Source of the DNA: Saccharospirillum sp040881935
GTDB taxonomy: Bacteria > Pseudomonadota > Gammaproteobacteria > Pseudomonadales > Natronospirillaceae
Assembly (NCBI RefSeq): GCF_040881935.1
Contig: NZ_JBBECH010000041.1
Coordinates: forward strand, 1-64,000
Reading direction: 5' to 3'
Length of the DNA: 64,000 nucleotides
Made by a program: the position numbers and the translations under genes. The notes under the pieces are model-generated. The model saw only the letters and a list, made by a program, of their open reading frames with translations, made no database searches and was not told the origin of the DNA. Of the stretch, positions 1 to 8,285 are shown in pieces. The first letter of the stretch is position 1. Every line of letters starts with the position of its first letter.

Positions 1-126
1 GTCCGCAACATGGATGTTGCGGTCTAGGCCCCATGGAAGGGTTTACGCCGACCCCGGACAGGTACACCCGGTGCCTGGCACGGACCACCGGCAACATTGC
101 AAACCCGAACTCCGAAACTTGAGTTA
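1..126 (+). repeat. Hairpin repeat element, copy D (left part cut by window start)
   Basis: The conserved core of a four-copy repeat family begins at base 1 (a CAACATGGATGTTG palindrome, then CCCATGGAAGGG) and is followed by a right arm at 52-75 beginning CCCCGGACAGG. The matching left arm would lie before the window. The outer end at 108-126 (AACTCCGAAACTTGAGTTA) is nearly identical to the outer end of copy A at 9212-9230. The element lies in the gap before argS and has no convincing coding content. Bases 127-275 show no clear feature. Confidence 0.8.
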
Positions 127-275
127 CTGAACCGGCAACCATTGAGACAAGGCCAGCAGCGGTGGAGTCCGGCCGGGGTTTCGTGGATAATGCCCAGCAT
201 TCAAATTGCCTCCACCGCCCAGCCGGGTGAGCGCCCTCTGTACTGCCTACGACACAAACGGGAGTTTCGCACATA

Positions 276-1961
276 ATGAAAGATCAGGTTGCCGAGTTAC
301 TGAACCAGGCTGTCAGCCAGTTGAAGTCCAGCGGCGTTATCCCCGAGCAACACCCGGTGCGCATCATGGTCGACAACACGCGCGACAAATCGCACGGTGA
401 CCTGGCCAGCAACATTGCCCTGACCCTGGCCAAGCCCTGCGGCCAGCCGCCGCGCGCCATGGCCGAACAGATCATTGCAGCGATTCCGGAGAATACCCTG
501 ATCGACAAGGTCGAAATCGCCGGGCCCGGTTTTATCAACGTCTTTTTGGCTGGTGCTTCAAGCGCTGAAATTGTGGCTGATATTCTGAACCAGGGATCCG
601 ACTTCGGCCGAAACAACACTGGCCAGGGCGAGAAAGTCCAGGTCGAGTTCGTGTCAGCCAACCCGACCGGCCCGTTGCACGTCGGCCACGGGCGCGGTGC
701 CGCTGTGGGCGATTCGCTGTGCCGCCTGCTGGCCGCCAACGGCTGGGATGTGACCCGGGAATTCTATTACAACGACGCCGGTGCCCAAATCAAGAATCTG
801 GCGCTGTCGGTGCAGGCCCGTGCCCAGGGTCTCGGGCCGGACGATCCGAACTGGCCGGCCGACGGTTACAACGGCAACTATATTACCGACGTCGCAACCA
901 GCTATATGAACGGCGACACCATCCATGCAGACGACCAGCATGTCACCGGGGTAGCCGATGCTGATGATCTGGACGCCATCCAGCATTTTGCGGTCGCCTA
1001 TCTGCGTCGTGAGCAGGATTTGGACCTGAAATCCTTCGGTGTGCATTTTGATGTCTTCTTTTTGGAATCCTCGCTGTACCGCGACGGCAAAGTCGACGCC
1101 ACCGTTCAGCAACTGATCGACCGAGGCTTCACTTACGAATCCGAGGGTGCGCTTTGGCTGAAAACCACGGAATTTGGGGACGACAAAGATCGCGTCATGC
1201 GCAAACAGGATGGCGGCTACACCTACTTTCTGCCCGATGTTGCCTACCATAAAGACAAGTTCGACCGGGGCTTTGAACGCGTCATCAATGAACAGGGCGC
1301 TGACCATCACAGCACCGTAACCCGCGTGCGCGCTGGGCTGCAGGCGCTGCAACAGGGCATCCCCGCAGGCTACCCGGACTACGTGCTGCACCAGATGGTC
1401 TTGGTTACCAAGGGAGGGGAGGAGGTCAAACTATCCAAGCGGGCCGGTGACTACGTCACCCTGCGCGATCTCATCGACGAAGTCGGTTGCGATGCTACCC
1501 GGTATTTCCTGGTCTCCCGCCGCGCCGATTCGCAACTGACCTTCGATATCGATCTGGCTCGCAGCCAGAGCAACGACAACCCGGTCTATTACATTCAATA
1601 CGCCCATGCCCGGGTTCAGGCTTTGCTGCGCAAGCTGGAGCAGGATGGTCACAGCTACAACCGGCAACAGGGTATCGACGCCCTGAGCCAGCTGGAACTG
1701 GACGATGAACGGGCATTGATGACCCAGCTACGGCGCTATCCGGATGTGGTTGCCCATGCTGGCCAGGCCCTGGAACCGGCGGGTATTGCGACCTTCCTGA
1801 AAGATCTGGCCAGCCAATTTCACGCCTATTACAACAACAACCGCATGCTGGTGGACGAGGCCGAGTTGCGCAACGGTCGCGTCGCCCTGGCCGTTGCGGT
1901 TGGGCAGGTGCTGGCCAATGGCCTGGATCTGCTCGGCGTCAGTGCACCGGAGAGCATGTAA
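276..1961 (+). CDS. argS: Arginyl-tRNA synthetase
   Basis: Class I aminoacyl-tRNA synthetase of 561 residues that charges tRNA-Arg with arginine in the cytoplasm. The N-terminal Arg-tRNA-synthetase domain (about residues 1-90) is followed by the catalytic Rossmann fold with the HIGH-type signature HVGH at residues 135-138, and by a KMSKS-like KLSKR at 385-389. The C-terminal DALR-type anticodon-binding helices include the typical YAHAR segment. Length is normal for the bacterial family. The start ATG at 276 gives the expected MKDQVAELL N-terminus. The gene ends two bases before the SPOR-domain gene, so the two are probably cotranscribed, the order also found in Pseudomonas. Confidence 0.97.
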   Translation: MKDQVAELLNQAVSQLKSSGVIPEQHPVRIMVDNTRDKSHGDLASNIALTLAKPCGQPPRAMAEQIIAAIPENTLIDKVEIAGPGFINVFLAGASSAEIVADILNQGSDFGRNNTGQGEKVQVEFVSANPTGPLHVGHGRGAAVGDSLCRLLAANGWDVTREFYYNDAGAQIKNLALSVQARAQGLGPDDPNWPADGYNGNYITDVATSYMNGDTIHADDQHVTGVADADDLDAIQHFAVAYLRREQDLDLKSFGVHFDVFFLESSLYRDGKVDATVQQLIDRGFTYESEGALWLKTTEFGDDKDRVMRKQDGGYTYFLPDVAYHKDKFDRGFERVINEQGADHHSTVTRVRAGLQALQQGIPAGYPDYVLHQMVLVTKGGEEVKLSKRAGDYVTLRDLIDEVGCDATRYFLVSRRADSQLTFDIDLARSQSNDNPVYYIQYAHARVQALLRKLEQDGHSYNRQQGIDALSQLELDDERALMTQLRRYPDVVAHAGQALEPAGIATFLKDLASQFHAYYNNNRMLVDEAELRNGRVALAVAVGQVLANGLDLLGVSAPESM

Positions 1962-1963
1962 CC

Positions 1964-2599
1964 ATGGCGCGCGATTTCGCCAACAAACCGCCACCGCAGC
2001 AGCCGGAACGCAGCCGCATTCCGCGCTGGGTGTGGGTATTCACTACTCTGGCCTCGGTGGCGTTTGTCGGCTTTCTAACCTATCTCAGTCAGATTCCGGC
2101 CGATAACCAGGGCGCGCAGGCGGTGCGCGACAGCGTGCAAAGTATTCCTATTCCGGCACGGCCCAAGCCCATACCGGAAGCAGAACCGGCCCCGAAAGAG
2201 CAGCCATCTAACAGCCCGGTGCCCTCACTTGAGCAGGCATTTGAATTCTATAAATTGCTGCGGGATGACGAAGTCCCAATTCAGCTACCTAAGCCTACAA
2301 ATCCGGGCTCGAACTCCGATGCACCGACTGAAAACCGGACACCTTCGAATCCGCCTGCGGGCGAACGCTGGATCATTCAAGTCGCGTCCTTTTCCAAAGT
2401 AGCGGATGCCGATCGCCTGCGTGCCGAACTGATCATCAATGGCCTGACCGAAGCGCACCTGACCACGGTTGATCTCGGCGACCGTGGAACCTATCACCGC
2501 GTCATGGTTGGCCCGTTCGACAATCGTTCACGTCTGAACCGGGCTCAGGACGCACTGGTCGAGCTTGATCATCAGGTGATGGTGCGCAACCTCAACTGA
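1964..2599 (+). CDS. SPOR-domain membrane protein, FtsN-like
   Basis: A 211-residue bitopic inner-membrane protein. A short basic cytoplasmic tail ends in ERSRIPRW and is followed by one membrane segment at about residues 22-43, a proline-rich periplasmic linker (about 45-130) and a C-terminal SPOR domain (about 134-211, starting GERWIIQVASF). SPOR domains bind denuded septal peptidoglycan, so a role in cell division or septal wall remodelling is likely. The gene starts two bases after argS and precedes hslVU, the position of the SPOR gene beside argS in Pseudomonas. It is shorter than E. coli FtsN and the linker is not conserved, so FtsN identity is inferred from architecture and position. 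Confidence 0.85.
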   Translation: MARDFANKPPPQQPERSRIPRWVWVFTTLASVAFVGFLTYLSQIPADNQGAQAVRDSVQSIPIPARPKPIPEAEPAPKEQPSNSPVPSLEQAFEFYKLLRDDEVPIQLPKPTNPGSNSDAPTENRTPSNPPAGERWIIQVASFSKVADADRLRAELIINGLTEAHLTTVDLGDRGTYHRVMVGPFDNRSRLNRAQDALVELDHQVMVRNLN

Positions 2600-2622
2600 G
2601 GCAGCAAATGCCAAAACGTCGA

Positions 2623-2640
2623 CCCCGATGCCCATCGGGG
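2623..2640 (+). terminator. Small GC hairpin after the SPOR gene
   Basis: CCCCGAT and ATCGGGG form a perfect 7-bp stem with a 4-base loop 24 bases after the SPOR stop codon. No T-tract follows directly, so it is at best a weak terminator or a 3'-end stabiliser that separates argS-SPOR from the hslVU promoter. Confidence 0.35.
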
Positions 2641-2668
2641 TGGTCTGACTTTACGCCCCACTAACACT

Positions 2669-2694
2669 TTGAAATCCGCGGCCCGCCCCCACAT
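2669..2694 (+). promoter_or_regulatory. Sigma-32-like heat-shock promoter of hslVU
   Basis: TTGAAA at 2669-2674 and CCCCACAT at 2687-2694 are separated by 12 bases. This resembles the RpoH consensus (CTTGAA, 11-16 bases, CCCCATnT). It sits about 30 bases before the chosen hslV start. HslVU is a classical RpoH-dependent operon in gammaproteobacteria. The assignment rests on motif match and position only. Confidence 0.5.
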
Positions 2695-2722
2695 ACCCGA
2701 CAAAGCCTCAATGGATGTAGAG

Positions 2723-3241
2723 ATGACGACGATTGTTTCCGTGCGTCGCGACAACACCGTAGTGATCGGTGGCGACGGCCAGGTCTCCCTGGGTAATACC
2801 GTAATGAAAGGCAACGCCCGCAAAGTACGCCGCCTGTATCACGATAAAGTGATCGCCGGCTTTGCCGGCGGCACTGCCGATGCCTTCACCCTGTTTGAAA
2901 AGTTCGAAGGCCACCTGCAGCAGCACAGTGGCCACCTGACCCGTTCAGCCGTTGAACTGGCCAAAGAATGGCGCAGCGACCGTGCGCTGCGGCGCCTGGA
3001 AGCCATGCTGGTGGTCGCCGACAAAGAAACTACCCTGATCATTTCCGGCACCGGCGATGTGGTCGAACCGGAGCATGGCATCGTGGCCATCGGATCTGGC
3101 GGAAACTATGCCCTCGCTGCAGCGCGAGCCCTGCACGAAAACACCGAACTGGACGCTGACGCCATCGCGCGGCGGGCGCTGGATATCGCAGCCGATATCT
3201 GCGTATTCACCAACCACAACGCCGTTTTTGAAGCGCTGTAA
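2723..3241 (+). CDS. hslV: ATP-dependent protease subunit HslV
   Basis: Threonine peptidase of the HslVU (ClpQY) complex, 172 residues, which forms the double-hexamer proteolytic core in the cytoplasm. The start at 2723 gives MTTIVSVRR, so removal of Met exposes the catalytic Thr1 as the family requires. Longer readings from 2669 (TTG) or 2711 would bury Thr1, and 2669 lies inside the proposed promoter. The family pattern GDGQVSLGNTVMKGNARKVR and the GFAGGTADAFTLFE segment are present. It is followed after 11 bases by hslU with an ACGAGG ribosome site, so the two are cotranscribed and made in stoichiometric amounts. Confidence 0.96.
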   Translation: MTTIVSVRRDNTVVIGGDGQVSLGNTVMKGNARKVRRLYHDKVIAGFAGGTADAFTLFEKFEGHLQQHSGHLTRSAVELAKEWRSDRALRRLEAMLVVADKETTLIISGTGDVVEPEHGIVAIGSGGNYALAAARALHENTELDADAIARRALDIAADICVFTNHNAVFEAL

Positions 3242-3252
3242 CGAGGTATTCG

Positions 3253-4593
3253 ATGTCAACCATGACCCCGCGCGAAATCGTTCATGAACTGGACAAATAC
3301 ATCATCGGCCAGGACCAGGCGAAACGTTCTGTCGCCATCGCCCTGCGCAATCGCTGGCGCCGGATGCAATTGGACGAGCGCATGCGCGAAGAAATCTCGC
3401 CCAAAAATATTCTGATGATTGGCCCCACCGGGGTCGGTAAAACCGAGATCGCCCGTCGCCTGGCCAAACTGGCCAACGCGCCCTTTATCAAGGTCGAAGC
3501 CACCAAGTTCACCGAAGTCGGCTACGTCGGCCGCGATGTCGAGAGCATCGTTCGCGACCTGGCGGAGACCGGCATTAAAATGTTCCGCGAACAAGCGATG
3601 CTCAGTGCCCGACCCCGCGCCGAAGACGCCGCTGAAGACCGCATTCTGGACATTCTGCTGCCACCCGCCCGGGGCGGTTACAACGAAGACGAAGAGAAAG
3701 AAGCCCCTAAAACCGATTCCAGCACCCGCCAGGTTTTCCGCAAAAAGATTCGCCAGGGCGAACTGGACGACAAGGAGATTGAGCTGGAAGTCGCCGAGCA
3801 ATCGGGCGGCGTTGAGATTATGGCGCCTCCGGGCATGGAAGAAATGACCAGCCAGTTGCAAAACATGTTTTCCAACATGGGCAAGCAACGCACCAAAAAG
3901 CGCAAAATGAAACTAAAAGACGCCATGCGCGTGCTGACCGATGAGGAAGCCGCCAAACTGGTGAATGAAGACGAACTGCGCCAACAAGCGGTGCAAGCGG
4001 TCGAACAAAACGGCATTGTCTTCCTCGATGAGATCGACAAGATCGCCAAGACCGAAAACCGCGGCGGCGGTGACGTCAGTCGTGAAGGTGTACAACGCGA
4101 TTTGCTGCCGTTGATTGAGGGCAGCACCGTGACCACCAAATACGGCATGATCCGCACCGATCACATTCTGTTCATCGGCAGCGGCGCCTTCCACTTCGCC
4201 AAACCAAGCGATCTGATTCCAGAACTGCAGGGCCGCCTGCCGATTCGGGTCGAACTGAATGCCCTGACGCCAGAAGACTTCAAACGCATCCTGACCGAGC
4301 CGGACTACTGCATCACAGAGCAATACCGGGAGCTGATGCAGGCCGAAGGTCTGAACATCGAGTTCACCGACGATGCTATCGAAGCCCTGGCCAATACGGC
4401 CTACCAGGTCAACGAGAACACCGAAAACATCGGTGCTCGTCGCCTGCACACCATTATGGAACGCTTGTTCGAGGACCTGTCTTATCGCGCCAGCGAAATG
4501 GGTGGCGAGAAAGTCACCATCGACGCCGCCTATGTCGACAAATACCTGGGCGAGCTGTCGAAAAACGAAGACCTGAGCCGCTTCATCCTCTGA
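3253..4593 (+). CDS. hslU: ATP-dependent protease ATPase subunit HslU
   Basis: AAA+ unfoldase of 446 residues, the partner of HslV, which recognises and threads substrates into the protease. Walker A GPTGVGKT lies at residues 57-64 and Walker B FLDE at 257-260. Between them is the variable intermediate (I) domain, about residues 110-240, rich in charged residues. The pore motif GYVGRD and the C-terminal tail ending LSRFIL, which docks into HslV, are present. Length matches the family. It directly follows hslV. Confidence 0.97.
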   Translation: MSTMTPREIVHELDKYIIGQDQAKRSVAIALRNRWRRMQLDERMREEISPKNILMIGPTGVGKTEIARRLAKLANAPFIKVEATKFTEVGYVGRDVESIVRDLAETGIKMFREQAMLSARPRAEDAAEDRILDILLPPARGGYNEDEEKEAPKTDSSTRQVFRKKIRQGELDDKEIELEVAEQSGGVEIMAPPGMEEMTSQLQNMFSNMGKQRTKKRKMKLKDAMRVLTDEEAAKLVNEDELRQQAVQAVEQNGIVFLDEIDKIAKTENRGGGDVSREGVQRDLLPLIEGSTVTTKYGMIRTDHILFIGSGAFHFAKPSDLIPELQGRLPIRVELNALTPEDFKRILTEPDYCITEQYRELMQAEGLNIEFTDDAIEALANTAYQVNENTENIGARRLHTIMERLFEDLSYRASEMGGEKVTIDAAYVDKYLGELSKNEDLSRFIL

Positions 4594-4600
4594 CCGTCCG

Positions 4601-4623
4601 GCGGCGGAGCCCCACTCCGCCGC
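4601..4623 (+). terminator. GC-rich hairpin after hslU
   Basis: GCGGCGGA and TCCGCCGC form an 8-bp perfect stem around a 7-base loop, 7 bases after the hslU stop and before the DUF971 gene. There is no T-run, so it may be a partial terminator or an mRNA-end stabiliser. Confidence 0.35.
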
Positions 4624-4638
4624 TCTGGAGACCCCGCC

Positions 4639-5019
4639 ATGAGTACGGCCCCCAAACGCATCACCTACCACAAAGACGCTGCCGAACTCGAGCTCGGCTG
4701 GGCCGACGGCACCGAACACCGGCTCAGTGCCGAATTCCTGCGAGTTCACTCACCCTCAGCCGAGGTTCGCGGACACGGCGTCGGCCAGGAAGTCCTTCAA
4801 GTCGGCAAGCGCTACGTCGCCATCACCGGCATCGAACCCACCGGCCGCTACGCCATCAAAATTACTTTCGACGACGGCCACGACTCTGGCCTCTTCGACT
4901 GGGCCTACCTGCGCACACTGGGCGACAAGCAAGCCAACTACTGGCAAACCTACCTCGACAGACTGACCAAAGCCGGTGCCAGCCGCGAGCCCCAGTTCAT
5001 TCAGGCCAAGCAGTTGTAA
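4639..5019 (+). CDS. DUF971 / gamma-butyrobetaine hydroxylase-like N-terminal domain protein
   Basis: A 126-residue cytoplasmic protein made of one DUF971 (GBBH-like_N) domain. The family signatures EFLRVHSPSAEVRGHG, YAIKITFDDGHDSGLFDW and YLRTLG are clear. The domain is found alone in many proteobacteria, often next to hslVU as here, and fused to the N-terminus of gamma-butyrobetaine hydroxylases in eukaryotes. Its biochemical role is not established; a zinc or Fe-S-related role has been suggested for relatives. CTGGAG precedes the ATG at a good distance. Confidence 0.85.
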   Translation: MSTAPKRITYHKDAAELELGWADGTEHRLSAEFLRVHSPSAEVRGHGVGQEVLQVGKRYVAITGIEPTGRYAIKITFDDGHDSGLFDWAYLRTLGDKQANYWQTYLDRLTKAGASREPQFIQAKQL

Positions 5020-5064
5020 TAAAGTCTGTGGTTGAACGTTGGGTTGGGCTGGTATCAAGCGTCC

Positions 5065-5177
5065 GTGCCGGATACCGGGTGAGCCTATCCGGGGTCGGCG
5101 TGGACCCATCCATGGGGCCTAGATCGCAGCATCCATGCTGCGAACTTCCCCGGATAGGCTCACCCGGTACCCGTCAC
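5065..5177 (-). repeat. Hairpin repeat element, copy B
   Basis: Arms 5065-5094 and 5148-5177 are nearly perfect 30-bp inverted repeats (cores CCGGGTGAGCCTATCCGGGG and CCCCGGATAGGCTCACCCGG). Read on the minus strand, the 53-base loop carries the same conserved core as the other copies: GCAGCATGGATGCTGC, then TCTAGG, CCCATGGATGGG and CACGCCGA. It lies between the DUF971 gene and ubiD, in opposite orientation to copy C. The short ORFs here are by-products of the repeat. Confidence 0.9.
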
Positions 5178-5203
5178 TAAGCAGTGTGCAACCTCCCAAT
5201 TCA

Positions 5204-5422
5204 GTGTTCTGAGTTAGAAATTCGCGCAGATTTAACCTCGGGTTACCCTGGGAGTGTTGGGTGCGCCTACTGGAGGTCGTTAGACAGCATGGATGCTGTC
5301 TTCGAGCCCCCATGGATGGGTTTACGGCGTACCTCCAGTAGGCGTACCCGACACTCCCTTTGGCACAACAGTGAGGGAAACCTCCTCAGCAAATTGATCA
5401 CCGAATTTCTAACTCAGAACAC
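5204..5422 (+). repeat. Hairpin repeat element, copy C, with perfect outer inverted repeats
   Basis: Inner arms 5250-5277 and 5331-5358 are 28 bp; the only two non-Watson-Crick positions could form G-U pairs. The loop has the family core in a diverged version: ACAGCATGGATGCTGT, then CCCATGGATGGG and TTTACGGCG. The whole copy is bracketed by a perfect 21-bp outer inverted repeat, 5204-5224 (GTGTTCTGAGTTAGAAATTC plus G) and 5402-5422. With copy B this accounts for most of the 484-base gap between the DUF971 gene and ubiD. Confidence 0.9.
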
Positions 5423-5503
5423 GGACCCACCCACCGAATTCGTCATCCAGCCGCCAATGCATTAGCATTCGGTCTTTCCTTTTTAGCAGGCAATCCGGAT
5501 CCG

Positions 5504-6967
5504 ATGAAATACCGAGACCTCCGAGACTTTCTCGCCGGGCTGGAAGCGCGCGGTGAATTGCGCCGCGTGACTCAGCCGGTCAGTCCCCATCTTGAAATGA
5601 CCGATCTTTGTGATCGGGTATTGCGCCAGAAGGGCCCTGCCCTGTTGTTTGAAAACCCGACGGGCTACTCCACACCGGTGCTTGGCAATCTGTTTGGTAC
5701 GCCAGAGCGGGTGGCCATGGGGATGGGGGCCGAGTCGCTGGCTGACCTGCGTGAAATTGGCAAGGTGCTGGCCTATTTGAAAGAGCCGGACCCGCCCAAG
5801 GGGCTGAAAGACGCCTGGGACAAATTGCCCCTGGTCAGGAAAGTACTGTCAATGGCGCCGAAAACCGTTAAAAAAGCCGTTTGCCAGGAAGTGGTACTTG
5901 AAGGGCCCGATGTCGACTTGTCGCAATGGCCGATCTGGACCTGCTGGCCCGAAGACGCCGCGCCGTTGGTGACCTGGCCGCTGGTAATCACTCAGGGCCC
6001 CAATGGCGGGCGCACCAACCTGGGCATTTATCGCCAGCAGGTAATCGGCAAGAACAAACTGATCATGCGCTGGTTGTCGCATCGCGGCGGCGCTCTTGAT
6101 TTTCAGGCCTGGAGAAAAGAGCGGCCGGGCGAGCCCTTCCCCATAGCCGTCGCACTGGGTGCCGACCCGGCAACCATTCTTGGCGCGGTGACTCCGGTGC
6201 CCGATTCACTGTCGGAATATGCGTTTGCCGGTTTACTGCGCGACAGCCGAACTGAGCTGGTGAAATGCAAAACGCACGATCTTATGGTGCCCGCCAGTGC
6301 CGAGATTATTCTGGAAGGTTTTTTATACCCTGACGATATGGCCGATGAAGGCCCCTACGGGGACCACACGGGTTATTACAACGAAGTGGAACGCTTTCCT
6401 GTGTTTACCGTTGAACGGCTGACGCATCGTACCGATCCCATCTATCACAGCACCTTTACCGGCAGGCCGCCGGATGAGCCAGCGGTGCTGGGTGTGGCCT
6501 TGAACGAAGTGTTCGTGCCGATCCTGCAGAAGCAGTTTCCGGAGATCGTCGACTTTTATCTGCCGCCCGAAGGCTGCTCTTATCGTATGGCCATCATCAG
6601 CATGAAGAAGCAGTACCCTGGTCACGCCAAGCGGGTGATGATGGGGGCCTGGTCGTTTCTGCGGCAGTTCATGTACACCAAATACGTTATTGTCGTTGAC
6701 GACGACGTTAATGCCCGTGACTGGAACGACGTTATCTGGGCCATCACCACGCGCATGGACCCAAGCCGGGACACGGTGATGATTAACAACACGCCCATCG
6801 ATTACCTCGACTTTGCCAGCCCGGTTGCGGGCCTCGGCTCGAAGATGGGGATGGATGCGACCAATAAATGGCCAGGCGAGACCGACCGTGAATGGGGCCG
6901 AGCCATCGTTAAGGATCCGGAGGTGTCTGCCCGGGTTGATACTCTGATGCAGGAATTAGGCTTTTAG
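5504..6967 (+). CDS. ubiD: 4-hydroxy-3-polyprenylbenzoate decarboxylase UbiD
   Basis: Prenylated-FMN-dependent decarboxylase of ubiquinone biosynthesis, 487 residues, which removes CO2 from 3-polyprenyl-4-hydroxybenzoate. The N-terminus MKYRDLRDFLAGLEARGELRR is the typical UbiD opening. The prFMN/metal-binding region with ITQGPNGGRTNLGIYRQQV and the GPYGDHTGYYNEVERFP segment with acidic active-site residues are present. The prFMN cofactor must be supplied by a UbiX encoded elsewhere. A flavin reductase of the Fre type lies downstream, as in E. coli ubiD-fre. No strong ribosome site precedes the ATG. Confidence 0.95.
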   Translation: MKYRDLRDFLAGLEARGELRRVTQPVSPHLEMTDLCDRVLRQKGPALLFENPTGYSTPVLGNLFGTPERVAMGMGAESLADLREIGKVLAYLKEPDPPKGLKDAWDKLPLVRKVLSMAPKTVKKAVCQEVVLEGPDVDLSQWPIWTCWPEDAAPLVTWPLVITQGPNGGRTNLGIYRQQVIGKNKLIMRWLSHRGGALDFQAWRKERPGEPFPIAVALGADPATILGAVTPVPDSLSEYAFAGLLRDSRTELVKCKTHDLMVPASAEIILEGFLYPDDMADEGPYGDHTGYYNEVERFPVFTVERLTHRTDPIYHSTFTGRPPDEPAVLGVALNEVFVPILQKQFPEIVDFYLPPEGCSYRMAIISMKKQYPGHAKRVMMGAWSFLRQFMYTKYVIVVDDDVNARDWNDVIWAITTRMDPSRDTVMINNTPIDYLDFASPVAGLGSKMGMDATNKWPGETDREWGRAIVKDPEVSARVDTLMQELGF

Positions 6968-7071
6968 CGCCGATTATTGAACACAGTGTTTCAGCCTGAT
7001 CCCTTGGATCTTGCGTCAACTGCCTTTATAATCCTGACCATTAAGTCAACTTTATAATCTAAGGCACATTG

Positions 7072-7494
7072 ATGAACGGTTTCGAACTGAACTGGCTGGA
7101 GCTCTACGGCTACCTGGGATCGGCGTTAATTGCCATTTCCCTGATGATGAGCGACATTCGCAAGCTGCGCTGGATCAATCTGGTCGGGGCGGGCTCTTTT
7201 GCCAGTTATGGTTTGCTGATCAACGCCTGGCCGGTGACCATTTTGAATGGCTTCATCGTATTGATCGATGTTGTGCACCTCTGGCAACTGTCGCGCCAGT
7301 CTACGGTGAGCCGTTCCATCGAGTTTGCTGCCAGTGATACCTATGTTCAAACGGTGCTCGCCGATGTCTGGCCGCAGCTTCACGAACTGCCTGATTCGCA
7401 GCGCCTGTGCGTCGAATTCGGCGGGGCACAGCCCAAGGCTTTTACTCTGATTACCCAACAGGAAAGCGCATCGGAACCCCGACTGGCAGCCTGA
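7072..7494 (+). CDS. Small inner-membrane protein, YgjV-like
   Basis: A 140-residue protein with about three hydrophobic segments in its first 75 residues (LYGYLGSALIAISLMM, INLVGAGSFASYGLLI, VTILNGFIVLIDVVHLW) and a soluble C-terminal tail of about 60 residues. The pattern with a short SDIRKLRWINL loop resembles the YgjV/inner-membrane family of unknown function. The ATG at 7072 is preferred over the TTG one codon earlier; AAGG lies about 8 bases upstream. It sits alone between ubiD and fre on the same strand. Two TATAAT-like boxes (7037-7058) precede it but lack clear -35 partners. Confidence 0.7.
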   Translation: MNGFELNWLELYGYLGSALIAISLMMSDIRKLRWINLVGAGSFASYGLLINAWPVTILNGFIVLIDVVHLWQLSRQSTVSRSIEFAASDTYVQTVLADVWPQLHELPDSQRLCVEFGGAQPKAFTLITQQESASEPRLAA

Positions 7495-7565
7495 TAGCCA
7501 GGGTTCCACCGGGGTTGATCCACTGTGTATAATGTCCATTGACATTAACCAAACGGAGCCGCCCT

Positions 7566-8285
7566 GTGCCCCAAGCGTCTGCTACCACCACCGCCACCCT
7601 GCACGATCTGAAAAAGCTCAGCGGTGGTGTCTGGATGGTTCAACTCAAGCCGCTCACCCCCTACTCCTATTGTGCCGGTCAGTTTACCGAGCTCAAAGTG
7701 CCCGGTTTTTCATCGCTTTACTACACCATTGCCAGCAGCCCGAGTAACCCTTGTGTGGAGCTGCACATCCAGACTGGCACCGATCAGGCAGACGCTCTGG
7801 TCGACTATCTGAAAGACGCTGACTCGGTTGAGCTCGCCGCTGCCGGTGGCGACTGTCGGCTTGAAGTGCTGCCGTACGAGTCGGGCCCGCTGCTGCTCAT
7901 TGCCTCCGGTACGGGGTTCAGCCAGGTAAAGTCTATCGTTGAAGATCTGCTCTCCCAGCACAGTCGGCGTGCCATCCACCTGTATTGGTCGGGTCACCGG
8001 CTGAGTCAGTTGTATATGCTGCAAAAAGCCGAGAACTGGGCTGACCTGCACGACAATATCCACACCTCAGCACTGATTTCCGAACACAGTCACTGGGACG
8101 ACAAACACCAGATGCTGGTGCACAGCATTCTTGGCGACCACAGTGATCTGAACCAGTGCCAGGCCATTTGCTGCGGCTCTCCGGCCATGGTTTATACCGT
8201 GTTCGACAGTCTGTGCAGCAAGGGGTTCCGGCGCGATGCCATGCTCAGTGATGTGTTTATGTTTGCCCCGCGGGAAGCACCATGA
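7566..8285 (+). CDS. fre: NAD(P)H-flavin reductase, Fre/LuxG type
   Basis: A 239-residue ferredoxin-reductase-like enzyme that reduces free flavins with NAD(P)H. The FAD/flavin-binding barrel (about residues 1-95) contains SLYYTIASSPS, the counterpart of the RPFSMAS motif. The nucleotide-binding half has LLLIASGTGFSQVKSIVE and CCGSPAMVYTVFD. The GTG at 7566 is chosen because CGGAG lies 7 bases upstream; the TTG at 7539 has no ribosome site. It overlaps the following regulator gene by 4 bases (ATGA). In E. coli fre follows ubiD, and reduced FMN is the precursor UbiX needs, so a link to UbiD maturation is plausible. Confidence 0.85.
   Translation: MPQASATTTATLHDLKKLSGGVWMVQLKPLTPYSYCAGQFTELKVPGFSSLYYTIASSPSNPCVELHIQTGTDQADALVDYLKDADSVELAAAGGDCRLEVLPYESGPLLLIASGTGFSQVKSIVEDLLSQHSRRAIHLYWSGHRLSQLYMLQKAENWADLHDNIHTSALISEHSHWDDKHQMLVHSILGDHSDLNQCQAICCGSPAMVYTVFDSLCSKGFRRDAMLSDVFMFAPREAP

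Noticed and set aside
284..1391. Minus-strand ORFs across argS (284-739, 654-1391)
   Set aside because: Their sequence is the antisense of argS and shows no domain; high-GC coding DNA often leaves long antisense frames.
2669..2722. N-terminal extension of HslV from TTG 2669
   Set aside because: It would bury the catalytic Thr and overlap the sigma-32-like promoter.
5119..5465. Short ORFs in the DUF971-ubiD gap (5119-5313 minus, 5184-5465 plus)
   Set aside because: They lie wholly in or across the hairpin repeat copies B and C, with no ribosome site or known similarity.
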